From contig NZ_BMWA01000013.1 of NCBI RefSeq assembly GCF_014650995.1, forward strand, positions 1 to 64,000: a stretch of 64,000 nt of DNA, read 5' to 3'. Below, piece by piece: positions 8,477 through 15,464 of this stretch (position 1 is its first letter; each line of letters starts with the position of its first letter). The notes under the pieces are model-generated. The model was not told where the DNA came from, searched no databases, and saw only the letters and a list, made by a program, of their open reading frames with translations. Source of the DNA: Streptomyces viridiviolaceus (GTDB lineage Bacteria; Actinomycetota; Actinomycetes; Streptomycetales; Streptomycetaceae). The translations under genes and the position numbers were made by a program.

Positions 8477-8584
8477 ATGGACCACATATCCACGGACGCC
8501 GCTTTCCCGCCGGTGAACCACCCGATACCCGCCCTCGCAGGCGGGTATCTTTCTGTGCGCGTCCAGCGCGTGGCGGGCCGGTGA
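8477..8584 (+). CDS. Short leader-type ORF, 35 aa
   Basis: An ATG behind an excellent Shine-Dalgarno (GGGAGGTG, 8468-8474) opens a 35-codon frame beginning MDHISTDAAFPPVNHPIPAL and ending GGYLSVRVQRVAGR. Its TGA overlaps the GTG of the prenyltransferase gene (GTGA at 8581-8584), so the two are translationally coupled. The frame contains a 10-bp hairpin (8524-8549). No tryptophan or run of one amino acid is present, so a classic amino-acid attenuator is not obvious. Alternatives are a small bioactive peptide, a coupling ORF, or a RiPP-like substrate. This is a prediction from sequence alone. Confidence 0.6.
   Translation: MDHISTDAAFPPVNHPIPALAGGYLSVRVQRVAGR
8524..8549 (+). terminator. Terminator/attenuator-like hairpin inside the leader ORF
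   Basis: GATACCCGCC (8524-8533) and GGCGGGTATC (8540-8549) pair perfectly over 10 bp with a 6-nt loop, followed by TTTCT. It lies within the 35-codon ORF and 31 bp before the prenyltransferase start. Ribosome position on the leader ORF could therefore decide whether the hairpin forms. Confidence 0.6.
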
Positions 8585-9711
8585 CTGCCGCCCCGACGGG
8601 CGCAGAGGCGGCAGGCAGACCGACCCTCGGCGCCTTCACGAGCGGCCAGCTGCGAAGACTCGGTGCGGTCGCGGGCCTGTCCGCCGCCGACGTCGATACC
8701 TACGCCCATGTGCTGACCGAGTCCTTGGGCCCGGTGAGCGAACGGCCGCTGAACCTGCCGCCCCCCACCCGCACCTTCCTGTCCGACGACCACACCCCCG
8801 TCGAGTTCTCGCTCTCCTGGCAAGCCGGCGCGGCCCCCTCTCTCAGGGTGCTCGTGGAACCGGGCTGCGGCGCGGACAGCCTGGACCACAACGGCCGCAT
8901 CGGCCTCGCGACGGTCCACGCGATGGCGAAGCGCTGGAACTTCGCCACCGACCCGCTCGACGAACTCCAGGACCTCTTCCTGCCGCCCTCCCCGCAGGGG
9001 CCCCTGGCCCTGTGGTGCGCCTTGGAGCTGCGACCCGGCGGCACACCCAAGGTCAAGGTCTATCTGAACCCGGCCGCCTCCAAAGCGCGGAACGCGGCCG
9101 CGACGGTACGCGAGGCCCTGCGCCGGCTGGGTCACCGGCACGCCTTCGCGGCCCTGCCCGAGGCCGACGGGTACCCGTTCGTCGCGCTGGATCTGGGCGA
9201 CTGGGAAGAGCCCCGGGTGAAGGTCTATCTGCGGCACGACGGCCTCACGGCGCTGCGGGCCGGGCGGCTGTCCCGCATGGACCCGGGCCCCCGCCCCGCG
9301 GCGATCGAGGAGTTCTTCCTCACGGCCGCGGGCGGCGCCGGACGCCACACGACGCGCCTGAACAGGCGGCCGGGCCTCTCCTGCCATTCGTTCACCGAGA
9401 CGGGCACCGCGCGGCCGAGCGGCTTCACCCTCCACGTTCCCGTCCGGGACTACGCGCGTCACGACGGGGAGGCCCTGGCGCGCGCGGCGAGTGTGCTGCG
9501 CCGCCTCGGCCTCGACGCCGCCGTGCTCCCCCGGTCCCTGGCCGCCGTCACGCAGCGACGGCCCGAGGAGGGCGTCGGGCTGATCGCGTACCTGGCGCTG
9601 GCGCACCAGCAGGACCGCCCGCCCAGGGTGACCGCCTACCTCTCCTGCGAGGCGTACGCGGTCCGTCCCCCGGTCGCCGAGGCCCCCCGCCACACGGTGG
9701 CGGTGCACTGA
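8581..9711 (+). CDS. ABBA-fold aromatic prenyltransferase (tryptophan dimethylallyltransferase family)
   Basis: A soluble 376-aa enzyme predicted to transfer a dimethylallyl group from DMAPP to an indole or other aromatic acceptor. It shows family signatures of bacterial DMATS enzymes: PVEFSLSW early, LVEPGCGADSLD, PKVKVYLNP (about residues 157-165), then PRVKVYLRHDGL and a last RVTAYLSCEAY strand, the repeated K-x-Y/Y-x-C diphosphate-binding strands of the ABBA barrel. There is no DDxxD motif, as expected. The GTG at 8581 overlaps the stop of the preceding short ORF. A frame opening at 8452 runs through the hairpin and is not family-like. The acceptor cannot be read from sequence. No tryptophanase or P450 partner is adjacent except cvnE upstream. 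Confidence 0.88.
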   Translation: MTAAPTGAEAAGRPTLGAFTSGQLRRLGAVAGLSAADVDTYAHVLTESLGPVSERPLNLPPPTRTFLSDDHTPVEFSLSWQAGAAPSLRVLVEPGCGADSLDHNGRIGLATVHAMAKRWNFATDPLDELQDLFLPPSPQGPLALWCALELRPGGTPKVKVYLNPAASKARNAAATVREALRRLGHRHAFAALPEADGYPFVALDLGDWEEPRVKVYLRHDGLTALRAGRLSRMDPGPRPAAIEEFFLTAAGGAGRHTTRLNRRPGLSCHSFTETGTARPSGFTLHVPVRDYARHDGEALARAASVLRRLGLDAAVLPRSLAAVTQRRPEEGVGLIAYLALAHQQDRPPRVTAYLSCEAYAVRPPVAEAPRHTVAVH

Positions 9712-9730
9712 GCGACCCGTCACAACGGCA

Positions 9731-9762
9731 CGAGGTGCCCGGTGAGTTCATCGGGCACCTCG
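9731..9762 (+). terminator. Hairpin terminator after the prenyltransferase gene
   Basis: CGAGGTGCCCG (9731-9741) and CGGGCACCTCG (9752-9762) form a perfect 11-bp stem with a 10-nt loop, starting 20 bp past the stop codon. It lacks a T run, which is common for Streptomyces terminators. Confidence 0.75.
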
Positions 9763-9810
9763 CGCCGGAATTCGTTTCGTGCCGGGTGGGAGGCGTCCTA
9801 TTGTGACGCG

Positions 9811-10344
9811 GTGACGACTCGGATGATCATTCTCAACGGCGGTTCCAGCTCGGGGAAGTCGGGGATCGTACGGTGTCTGCAGGCCGTACTGCCGGATCCG
9901 TGGCTGGCGTTCGGGTGCGATTCGTTCGTCGACGCCCTGCCCGCGAAGATGCAGGCGTCCGACGAGGGGATCGTGTTCGCGGCGGACGGCGAGGTCAGCG
10001 TCGGGTCGGACTTCCGGGCGCTGGAGGCGGCCTGGACGGAGGGCGTGGCGGCGATGGCCCGTGCGGGTGCCAGGGTCGTCATCGACGACGTGTTCCTCGG
10101 CGGAGCGGCTTCCCAGCAGCGGTGGCGGAAGGCTCTGGGCGGCCTGGAGGTGCTGTGGGTGGGCGTCAGGTGTGAGAGCGCGGTCGCCGCAGCCCGTGAG
10201 ATCGCACGGGGGGATCGCGTCCAGGGGATGGCCGCGTCGCAGGCGGACGTGGTTCACCGAGGGGTGTTCTACGACCTGGAGGTGGACACGACGCACACCG
10301 AGTCGATGGCGTGTGCGCGAACCATCGCCGCCCACGTCGGCTGA
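9811..10344 (+). CDS. Chloramphenicol 3-O-phosphotransferase family protein
   Basis: A 177-aa P-loop kinase closely resembling the S. venezuelae chloramphenicol phosphotransferase that protects the producer by phosphorylating the primary hydroxyl. The start MTTRMIILNGGSSSGKSG matches the known protein almost residue for residue. The Walker A motif is at residues 10-17 with K16, and the catalytic-base Asp37 is present in AFGCDSFVDALP. VIDDVFLGG and WVGVRC are also conserved. Start GTG 9811 is chosen by homology; the GGGAGG at 9788-9793 is further upstream than usual. There are no chloramphenicol biosynthesis genes nearby, so this is a resistance homologue or a kinase for another small molecule. 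Confidence 0.87.
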   Translation: MTTRMIILNGGSSSGKSGIVRCLQAVLPDPWLAFGCDSFVDALPAKMQASDEGIVFAADGEVSVGSDFRALEAAWTEGVAAMARAGARVVIDDVFLGGAASQQRWRKALGGLEVLWVGVRCESAVAAAREIARGDRVQGMAASQADVVHRGVFYDLEVDTTHTESMACARTIAAHVG

Positions 10345-10359
10345 GCGCCGCACCGGCCC

Positions 10360-10400
10360 GCGGCTGCCCGGCCGGCAGCCGCACGCCGTCCGCACGGCGT
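10360..10400. terminator. Bidirectional terminator hairpins
   Basis: GCGGCTGCC (10360-10368) pairs with GGCAGCCGC (10374-10382), and ACGCCGT (10383-10389) pairs with ACGGCGT (10394-10400). They fill the gap between two convergent genes, the phosphotransferase and the flavin monooxygenase. Confidence 0.65.
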
Positions 10401-10434
10401 CGCGGTACAGGGCGCCGCGCCTCCGCGGGGCGGC

Positions 10435-11733
10435 CTAGACCTTCAGCGCCTCCCGCAGCTCCCCCAGGTACGGGCCCACGTCGACCTGGATCGACGCACC
10501 CTGGGTCCGGCCGTACCGCTGGGAGATGCCCTCGAGGTACGCGCCGACCTCCTCGCGCATCGCCGCCGCCGGAGGAAGCGTTTCCTCGCCCTCCATGAGC
10601 CGCGCCACCCACTGCGCCTGGGCCTCGACCAGCCGGGTGATGGCACCCACGGGCCGGACGAGGCCCACGAAGTACAGACCCGGGCGGTCGGGCGGGACGA
10701 TCCGCTTGTACAGCTCGACCGAGCCGTCCGGCCCCACCGGACACCCGGCGGGCAGGAAGGGGAAGGCCATGCGGAAACCGGTGCAGTAGACGACCGCGTC
10801 CGCCTCCACGGAGGTGGTGTCGGTGAAGACGACGCGCCGGCCGTCGAAGGCGGCGATCGCCGGCTTCGGCGTCACGGCGCCGTGACGTATCCGGCTGAGG
10901 ATCTCGTCCGAGATGGTCACGGCGGAGGAGAAGATCGGGTGGTCGGGCTCGGGCAGCCCGTAGTCCGCCAGTCTGCCCCGCGCGACGAGCAGGGCCTGCT
11001 CCACGAAGCGGCGCTGTTCGGCGAAGGACATGTCGTTCCACCAAGGGGCCTCGGCGATCTCGTCGACCGACGTCCCGAAGAGCTGCTTCGGCACGATGTG
11101 CAGGCCTCGGCGCACCGAGAGCACGGTCTGTCTCGCGTGCCGGGAGAGGTCGGCCGCGATGTCCACGGCCGACGCGCCCAGGCCGACCACGACGACGCGC
11201 TGTCCGGCGAAGTCGCTGCCGTCGCGGTAGTCCAGGGAGTGCAGAATCGTTCCAGCAAAGGCGTCGGAGCCCGGCGGAAGCGGATCGGGCAGGGCGGGCT
11301 CGGTGTGGTGCCCCGAGGCGACGATCACGTGCTCGAACCGCCGCGACACCACCGCACCGTCGGGTCCCCGGCTGACGACCGTCCACATGCCCTCGGCGTC
11401 CCCGCGAACGGACACGACCTCGGTGCGCAGTTCGACGTGGTCCAGCAGGCCGGCCCACCGGGCGAACGACCGCAGATAGTCGGCGACCTCGCTGTGCCGC
11501 GGGTAGAGCGGATACGACGACGGCATGGGGAAGTCGGCGTAACCGGTCAGCTGCTTGGCGGTGTTGAGGTGCAGTGACAGGTAACCCGGGCCCCGCTCGC
11601 CGGCCTGCGGCTGCCGCCAGACACCTCCGACGTCGGGGGCCTTCTCCAGACAGACGAATTCGATGCCGCGGCCCTTGAGGACGTGTGCCACAGCCAAGCC
11701 CGACAGACCCGCACCGATCACGCACGCTCGCAC
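10435..11733 (-). CDS. Flavin-containing monooxygenase
   Basis: A 432-aa FAD/NADPH monooxygenase of the FMO/Baeyer-Villiger superfamily, which oxygenates N, S or ketone substrates using a C4a-hydroperoxyflavin. It has an N-terminal Rossmann motif (VIGAGLSGLAVAH), GGVWRQ near residue 45, an FMO-type FAGTILHSLDYRD signature that resembles FxGxxxHxxxY, and a second NADPH Rossmann motif (VVGLGASAVDIAADL). I use the GTG at 11733, directly before RACVIGAG and preceded by GGGGAG. The open frame extends 90 nt upstream with non-homologous sequence. Substrate unknown. The broken hydrolase lies immediately upstream on the same strand. Confidence 0.88.
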   Translation of the reverse strand: MRACVIGAGLSGLAVAHVLKGRGIEFVCLEKAPDVGGVWRQPQAGERGPGYLSLHLNTAKQLTGYADFPMPSSYPLYPRHSEVADYLRSFARWAGLLDHVELRTEVVSVRGDAEGMWTVVSRGPDGAVVSRRFEHVIVASGHHTEPALPDPLPPGSDAFAGTILHSLDYRDGSDFAGQRVVVVGLGASAVDIAADLSRHARQTVLSVRRGLHIVPKQLFGTSVDEIAEAPWWNDMSFAEQRRFVEQALLVARGRLADYGLPEPDHPIFSSAVTISDEILSRIRHGAVTPKPAIAAFDGRRVVFTDTTSVEADAVVYCTGFRMAFPFLPAGCPVGPDGSVELYKRIVPPDRPGLYFVGLVRPVGAITRLVEAQAQWVARLMEGEETLPPAAAMREEVGAYLEGISQRYGRTQGASIQVDVGPYLGELREALKV

Positions 11734-11869
11734 GTTTCTCCCCAGGACGATCACGCTCCTTCGCCGAACATGCATTGACTGCCCACGGGAAACTTTGCGC
11801 ACACCAGCCCCAGACTCGAACACGTGTGTCCGTCCTCACGTTTCGCGCCGTCCGGACGGGCGCCGTCGA

Positions 11870-12654
11870 CTACCGCCACAGGTCCCGCAGGGCGGCGTTG
11901 ACGGTGGCGGCCTGCTGGGTGTGCGGGTAGTAGCCGGGCACACGCAGCAGACGGGCGCCGACGGCGTCGGCCACGGCCTCGGCACAGGCGATCAGCGGTT
12001 CGCCCGCGTAGGTGCGGTACGGCTCCGGCGCGTCCTCCCAGGTCCCGCGGATCACCAGCGTCGGCCACGGGGCGGACCGCAGCGGTTCCAGCGGAACCGT
12101 CGCCTCCCAGACCGGGCGTTCCCGCATGGAGGCGGCCACGGCACGGAGGCGGTCCGGGGCAGGGGCGGCATGGTCATCCCGAGTCCCTCCGTGGAAGCGC
12201 GAAGGTACTGCTCCGGCGTCACCGACTCCGGCACACCGGCGCCGTCCCGCACCCGGGCGAGCATGGCCTCCACCACCAGGTGACCGGCGGCCGCGGAGAA
12301 CGCGGCGGGCTGGATCAGCGTCAGCGAGCGCACGAGGTCGGGACGGCGCCCGGCGGCGAGCACGGCCGCCAGGCCCCCGTTGCCATGGCCGACCAGATGC
12401 GCGCCGGCGTCCTGTTTGGACAGCAGGTCCACCAGATCGTCGGCGTCGGTCTCGAAGTCGCTCCCGTCGGTGTCGGGGCTGCGGCCGTAGCCACGACGGT
12501 CCACCAGGAGCAGGCGGCAACGATCGGCCGGCGGTCGCTGGGCGGCGAAACCGTACGCCTCGCCACTGCCTCAGGGGAAGATGTTGTGCACGAAGACCGC
12601 GGGAACCCCCTTGCCGCCCGTTTCGTCCCACACCGTCACGTGAAGGGCCGTCAC
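11870..12654 (-). pseudogene. Alpha/beta hydrolase, inactivated
   Basis: Reverse-strand remnants of one alpha/beta hydrolase in two frames. From a GTG at 12654 behind GGAGG the frame reads VTALHVTVWDE, then PAVFVHNIFP, then a TGA at 12573-12571 where related proteins would have a tryptophan followed by G, then continues GSGEAYGFAAQRP and LLLVDRRGYGRSPD. The nucleophile region is HLVGHGNGGLAAVLA, where G-H-G-N-G replaces the usual G-x-S-x-G. Near 12160-12175 the reading moves to another frame, which carries PDRLRAVAASMRERPVWEA and ends at 11870 with AALRDLWR. The nonsense change, the frameshift and the missing nucleophile serine together indicate a decayed gene. Confidence 0.78.
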
Positions 12655-12791
12655 CAGCGATCCTCCGTTTCGCCTCACGTCCGACGCCGCGCGTCCCGAG
12701 CAGTGATCCCCACGACGACACCGGGGCATTCATGGTGCGTCCCCCTGCCCCGCCGACGGCCCCCGGGGCGTTTCCAGGACGTCACCCGCTG

Positions 12792-12812
12792 CCTGGTACC
12801 GCCGGTACCAGG
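12792..12812. promoter_or_regulatory. Perfect palindrome between divergent genes
   Basis: CCTGGTACC (12792-12800) and GGTACCAGG (12804-12812) form a perfect 9-bp inverted repeat with a 3-nt spacer. It lies between the broken hydrolase (reverse) and the SDR gene (forward, start 12861). The form and position are those of a dimeric-repressor operator; the cognate regulator is not apparent in the window. Confidence 0.6.
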
Positions 12813-12860
12813 AACGCGGGAGCCGTGGCTGTGCGCGGACGCGCGGCGCACAGTGAAGGC

Positions 12861-13679
12861 ATGAAAAGCACTGAAGACACACCGCACACCGGAGCGGGCA
12901 GGAGCCGCCTGGCCCTCGTCACCGGGGCCTCCTCGGGCATCGGGCGTGCCTTCGCCCGGCGACTGGCCGGCCAGGGCCACGACGTGGTCGCCGTGGGCCG
13001 GCGCGCGGATCGCCTGGAGGAACTCGCCGCGGAGTTCCCCGACGTCGAGGTCCGCCCCCTGGTCGCCGATCTGTCCACCGCCGAGGGCATCGACGCGGTC
13101 GCCGAGGTCTGCGCGACCGAGGAGGTGAACCTGCTCGTGAACAACGCGGGCGTGGCCCACTACATGCCGCTCGCGGAGCTGCCGGCCGACAAGGCCCGCG
13201 AACTCGTCACCGTGAAGGTCCTGGCCCCCACCATGATCACCCGCGCCGCCGTGGCGGGAATGCGGGACCGCGGCGAAGGGGCCGTCATCAACGTGGCCGG
13301 CATGATCGCCTTCAGTGGCCCGGCCCCGCACTCCCAGTTGCCCCGCCGCGCCGTCTACGCGGGCACCCTGGCCCACCTGGTCGCGATGTCCCAGGCCCTG
13401 AGCGCGGAGCTGGAGGGCACCGGCGTCAAGGTCGAGGTCCTGTGCCCGGGTGTGGTGGCCACGGAGTTCCACGAGCGTCAGGGCATCGACATGAGCGTCG
13501 TGCCCCGCATGACCGCCGACGACGTCGTCACCGCCGGGCTGCGCGGCCTCGAACTCGGGGAGGTCGTCTGTGCCCCCGGTGTGGAGGACGCGGGCCTTCT
13601 CGACGCCGTCTTCCGGGCCGACCTCGCGGCCTTCGGAGCCCAGAGCCCCGAACTCGCCGGCCGCTACCGGACCCCCTGA
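12861..13679 (+). CDS. Short-chain dehydrogenase/reductase with altered active site
   Basis: A 272-aa classical-SDR-fold protein. The cofactor motif TGASSGIG (about residues 22-29) is followed by an arginine-rich VGRRADRL segment favouring NADP(H). NNAGVAHYMP and LCPGVVATEF are typical. The catalytic YxxxK is changed: Tyr166 is present but the lysine position is Leu170 (YAGTL), and the serine region reads VAGMIAFSGP. A normal proton-relay reductase needs that lysine, so activity is doubtful or different. Start ATG 12861; the 849 nt of open frame upstream are shadow sequence. It is divergent from the hydrolase pseudogene across a palindrome. Confidence 0.85.
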   Translation: MKSTEDTPHTGAGRSRLALVTGASSGIGRAFARRLAGQGHDVVAVGRRADRLEELAAEFPDVEVRPLVADLSTAEGIDAVAEVCATEEVNLLVNNAGVAHYMPLAELPADKARELVTVKVLAPTMITRAAVAGMRDRGEGAVINVAGMIAFSGPAPHSQLPRRAVYAGTLAHLVAMSQALSAELEGTGVKVEVLCPGVVATEFHERQGIDMSVVPRMTADDVVTAGLRGLELGEVVCAPGVEDAGLLDAVFRADLAAFGAQSPELAGRYRTP

Positions 13680-13698
13680 ACCGCCGGGCCCGACCGTG

Positions 13699-14142
13699 TC
13701 AGGTCTCCGCATCGACTCCCGTGCGGTTGTCCGGAACCGAGATCGTGCCTTGCGCGACGGCGCACAGGGTCTCCACCCCGTCGTCGTCCACGGACGAGAT
13801 GTCGCAGCGGCACACCACGCGGGAGCGGCCCGCCCGCACGACCCGGGCGCGGGCCCGCAGCAGGGTGCCCGCGGCGGGGCGCAGGTAGTCGATGGTGAAG
13901 CCGGCGGTCAGCAGCCGGGCGCCGGCGACGGTGCCCGCGGCGAAGGTCAGTGTGTTGTCCGCGGCGTAGGCGAGCACGCCACCGTGCACGAATCCGTTCT
14001 GCTGACGCAGGTCGTCGCGGACGTCCAGTTCGAGGGTCGCCTCGCCCTCGTCGAAGGCCGTCAGCCGGGCGCCCAGCAGATTGCTGAAGGGCTGGGCCGC
14101 CAGCACCTTCTGGGCGGTCGTCAGGTCAGGGATGCTCTTCAC
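13699..14142 (-). CDS. PaaI-type hotdog-fold thioesterase
   Basis: A 147-aa single-hotdog protein predicted to hydrolyse acyl- or aryl-CoA thioesters. The key segment QQNGFVHGGVLAYAADNT (around residues 47-64) contains the HGG turn and the downstream Asp used by PaaI/YbgC relatives. The central helix and five-strand sheet pattern (ATLELDVRDDL, GFTIDYLRPA, RVVCRCDI) is complete. The GTG at 14142 follows GAGGAG. The long frame upstream to 15291 is a shadow of the kinase gene on the other strand. It ends 20 bp from the end of the SDR gene, so the two converge. Confidence 0.87.
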   Translation of the reverse strand: MKSIPDLTTAQKVLAAQPFSNLLGARLTAFDEGEATLELDVRDDLRQQNGFVHGGVLAYAADNTLTFAAGTVAGARLLTAGFTIDYLRPAAGTLLRARARVVRAGRSRVVCRCDISSVDDDGVETLCAVAQGTISVPDNRTGVDAET

Positions 14143-14170
14143 GCCGCTCCTCGGCTTCCGTGGCCGGTGA

Positions 14171-14186
14171 GGAAGTCCGTACTTCC
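14171..14186. promoter_or_regulatory. Short palindrome in divergent promoter region
   Basis: GGAAGT and ACTTCC separated by CCGT lie between the divergent thioesterase and phosphotransferase genes. It is a possible operator. The arms are short, so chance is a real alternative. Confidence 0.25.
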
Positions 14187-14280
14187 GCCTCGAAGCGTAC
14201 TCACCCACAGGTTCCCGGGTCACCGGACATGGGCCATGGAGCATGAAAGCGTTTGACGACCGTCCGCGTCCGGCGTTCGG

Positions 14281-15192
14281 ATGACGCCCATGGACACAGT
14301 GGAGACGCATCGCGGCCGGCATCCTGTCGACGAGGAACTCGTCCGGCGGCTGATCGCGGGACGGTTCCCCCGGTGGGCGGGGCTCACGGTGGAGCGGTTT
14401 CCGTCCGGGGGGACGGTCAACGCCATGTACCGGCTGGGCGACGGCATGGTCGTACGACTGCCGTTGGTGGAGGGCGGCGCCAAGGACGTGGCGACGGAGC
14501 TGGAGTGGCTGCCGCGTCTGGCGCCCCTGTTGCCCACGGCGGTCCCCGAGGTACTCGGGGCCGGCGAGCCCGCCGAGGGGTATCCCTGGCCGTGGTCGGT
14601 GTACCGGTGGCTGGGCGGGGAGAACCCCGAGGCCGGGGCGCTGAGCGATCCGGTGCCGCTGGCCGGGGATCTCGCCGGGTTCGTGGCGGCGATGCGGAGT
14701 GTCACGCTCCCGGGGGCACCGGACGCCTACCGCGGCGGCCCGCTGGCCTCGCTCGACGCGTCGACGCGGGCGGCGATCGAGGAACTGCGCGGCATCCCGC
14801 AGGAGGGGGTCGACTGCGATGCCGCCGTCGCTGCGTGGGAGGACGCGCTGCGGGCTCCGGACTGGGACGGGCCGCCGGTGTGGCTGCACGCCGATCTCAT
14901 GCCGGGCAATCTGCTGGTCGACGGCGGCCGGCTGGCCTCGGTGATCGACTTCGGGTGCATGGGGGTGGGCGATCCGGCGTGTGACCTGTTCCCGGCGTGG
15001 AACCTGCTGCCGGCCGGCGCGCGGCAGGTCTTCCGTGCGCTGCTCGACGTCGACGACGCGACCTGGCGGCGCGGCCGGGGGCGGACGCTCTCCCAGGCGC
15101 TGATCGCGCTGCCGTACTACCGGAGGACGAACCCGGCCATGGCGCACAACGCCCGGCACGTGATCCGGGCAGTCCTGGGTGACGGCGGATGA
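14281..15192 (+). CDS. Aminoglycoside phosphotransferase (APH) family kinase
   Basis: A 303-aa protein with an APH/choline-kinase fold. The catalytic loop HADLMPGNLL is followed by VIDFGCMGVGDPACDLFPAW, which provide HxDxxxxN and the Mg-binding Asp. The N-lobe has FPSGGTVNAMYRLGDGMVVRLP, corresponding to the nucleotide loop. Substrate is not predictable; in Streptomyces such proteins phosphorylate antibiotics, sugars or unknown small molecules. The start is ATG 14281, with ATG 14290 possible. No strong Shine-Dalgarno is visible. It converges on the pyruvate carboxylase gene. Confidence 0.82.
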   Translation: MTPMDTVETHRGRHPVDEELVRRLIAGRFPRWAGLTVERFPSGGTVNAMYRLGDGMVVRLPLVEGGAKDVATELEWLPRLAPLLPTAVPEVLGAGEPAEGYPWPWSVYRWLGGENPEAGALSDPVPLAGDLAGFVAAMRSVTLPGAPDAYRGGPLASLDASTRAAIEELRGIPQEGVDCDAAVAAWEDALRAPDWDGPPVWLHADLMPGNLLVDGGRLASVIDFGCMGVGDPACDLFPAWNLLPAGARQVFRALLDVDDATWRRGRGRTLSQALIALPYYRRTNPAMAHNARHVIRAVLGDGG

Positions 15193-15306
15193 CAGGCGCC
15201 CTGGGACACGCGGTGCGTACGCGGTCGCGAGGAGCACCGGACCGCCGCGGCGAGCGTCTCTCCTCCCGGCAGCCGTTTCGACGCGGCGCACATCGCCGTC
15301 CTCGCG

Positions 15307-15327
15307 GCCGGCCGGGCGTCGGCCGGC
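15307..15327. terminator. Candidate terminator hairpin
   Basis: GCCGGCC (15307-15313) and GGCCGGC (15321-15327) pair across a 7-nt loop, in the 272-bp gap between convergent genes. Nothing else in the gap could be supported. Confidence 0.4.
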
Positions 15328-15464
15328 TCGGGGTCTCGCGCCGTGCTGTTCGCGGGCCGGCCCCGACCGAGGGGGTCCGGGCGCCGTGGTTGTCCCGGCG
15401 GGACCGGGCGGGGGACGTCCCTGGACGGCCCCGGCCCGGTCTCCGCGCGTGTCTTCCGGCGCGC

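Noticed and set aside
8431..8584. A riboswitch upstream of the prenyltransferase
   Set aside because: The hairpins do not resemble any riboswitch architecture I know, and the region is mostly occupied by a translated-looking short ORF.
12571..12573. In-frame TGA as a selenocysteine or recoding site
   Set aside because: Related hydrolases would have Trp, not Cys, there. No SECIS-like element stands out, and a frameshift and nucleophile loss are also present, so decay is simpler.
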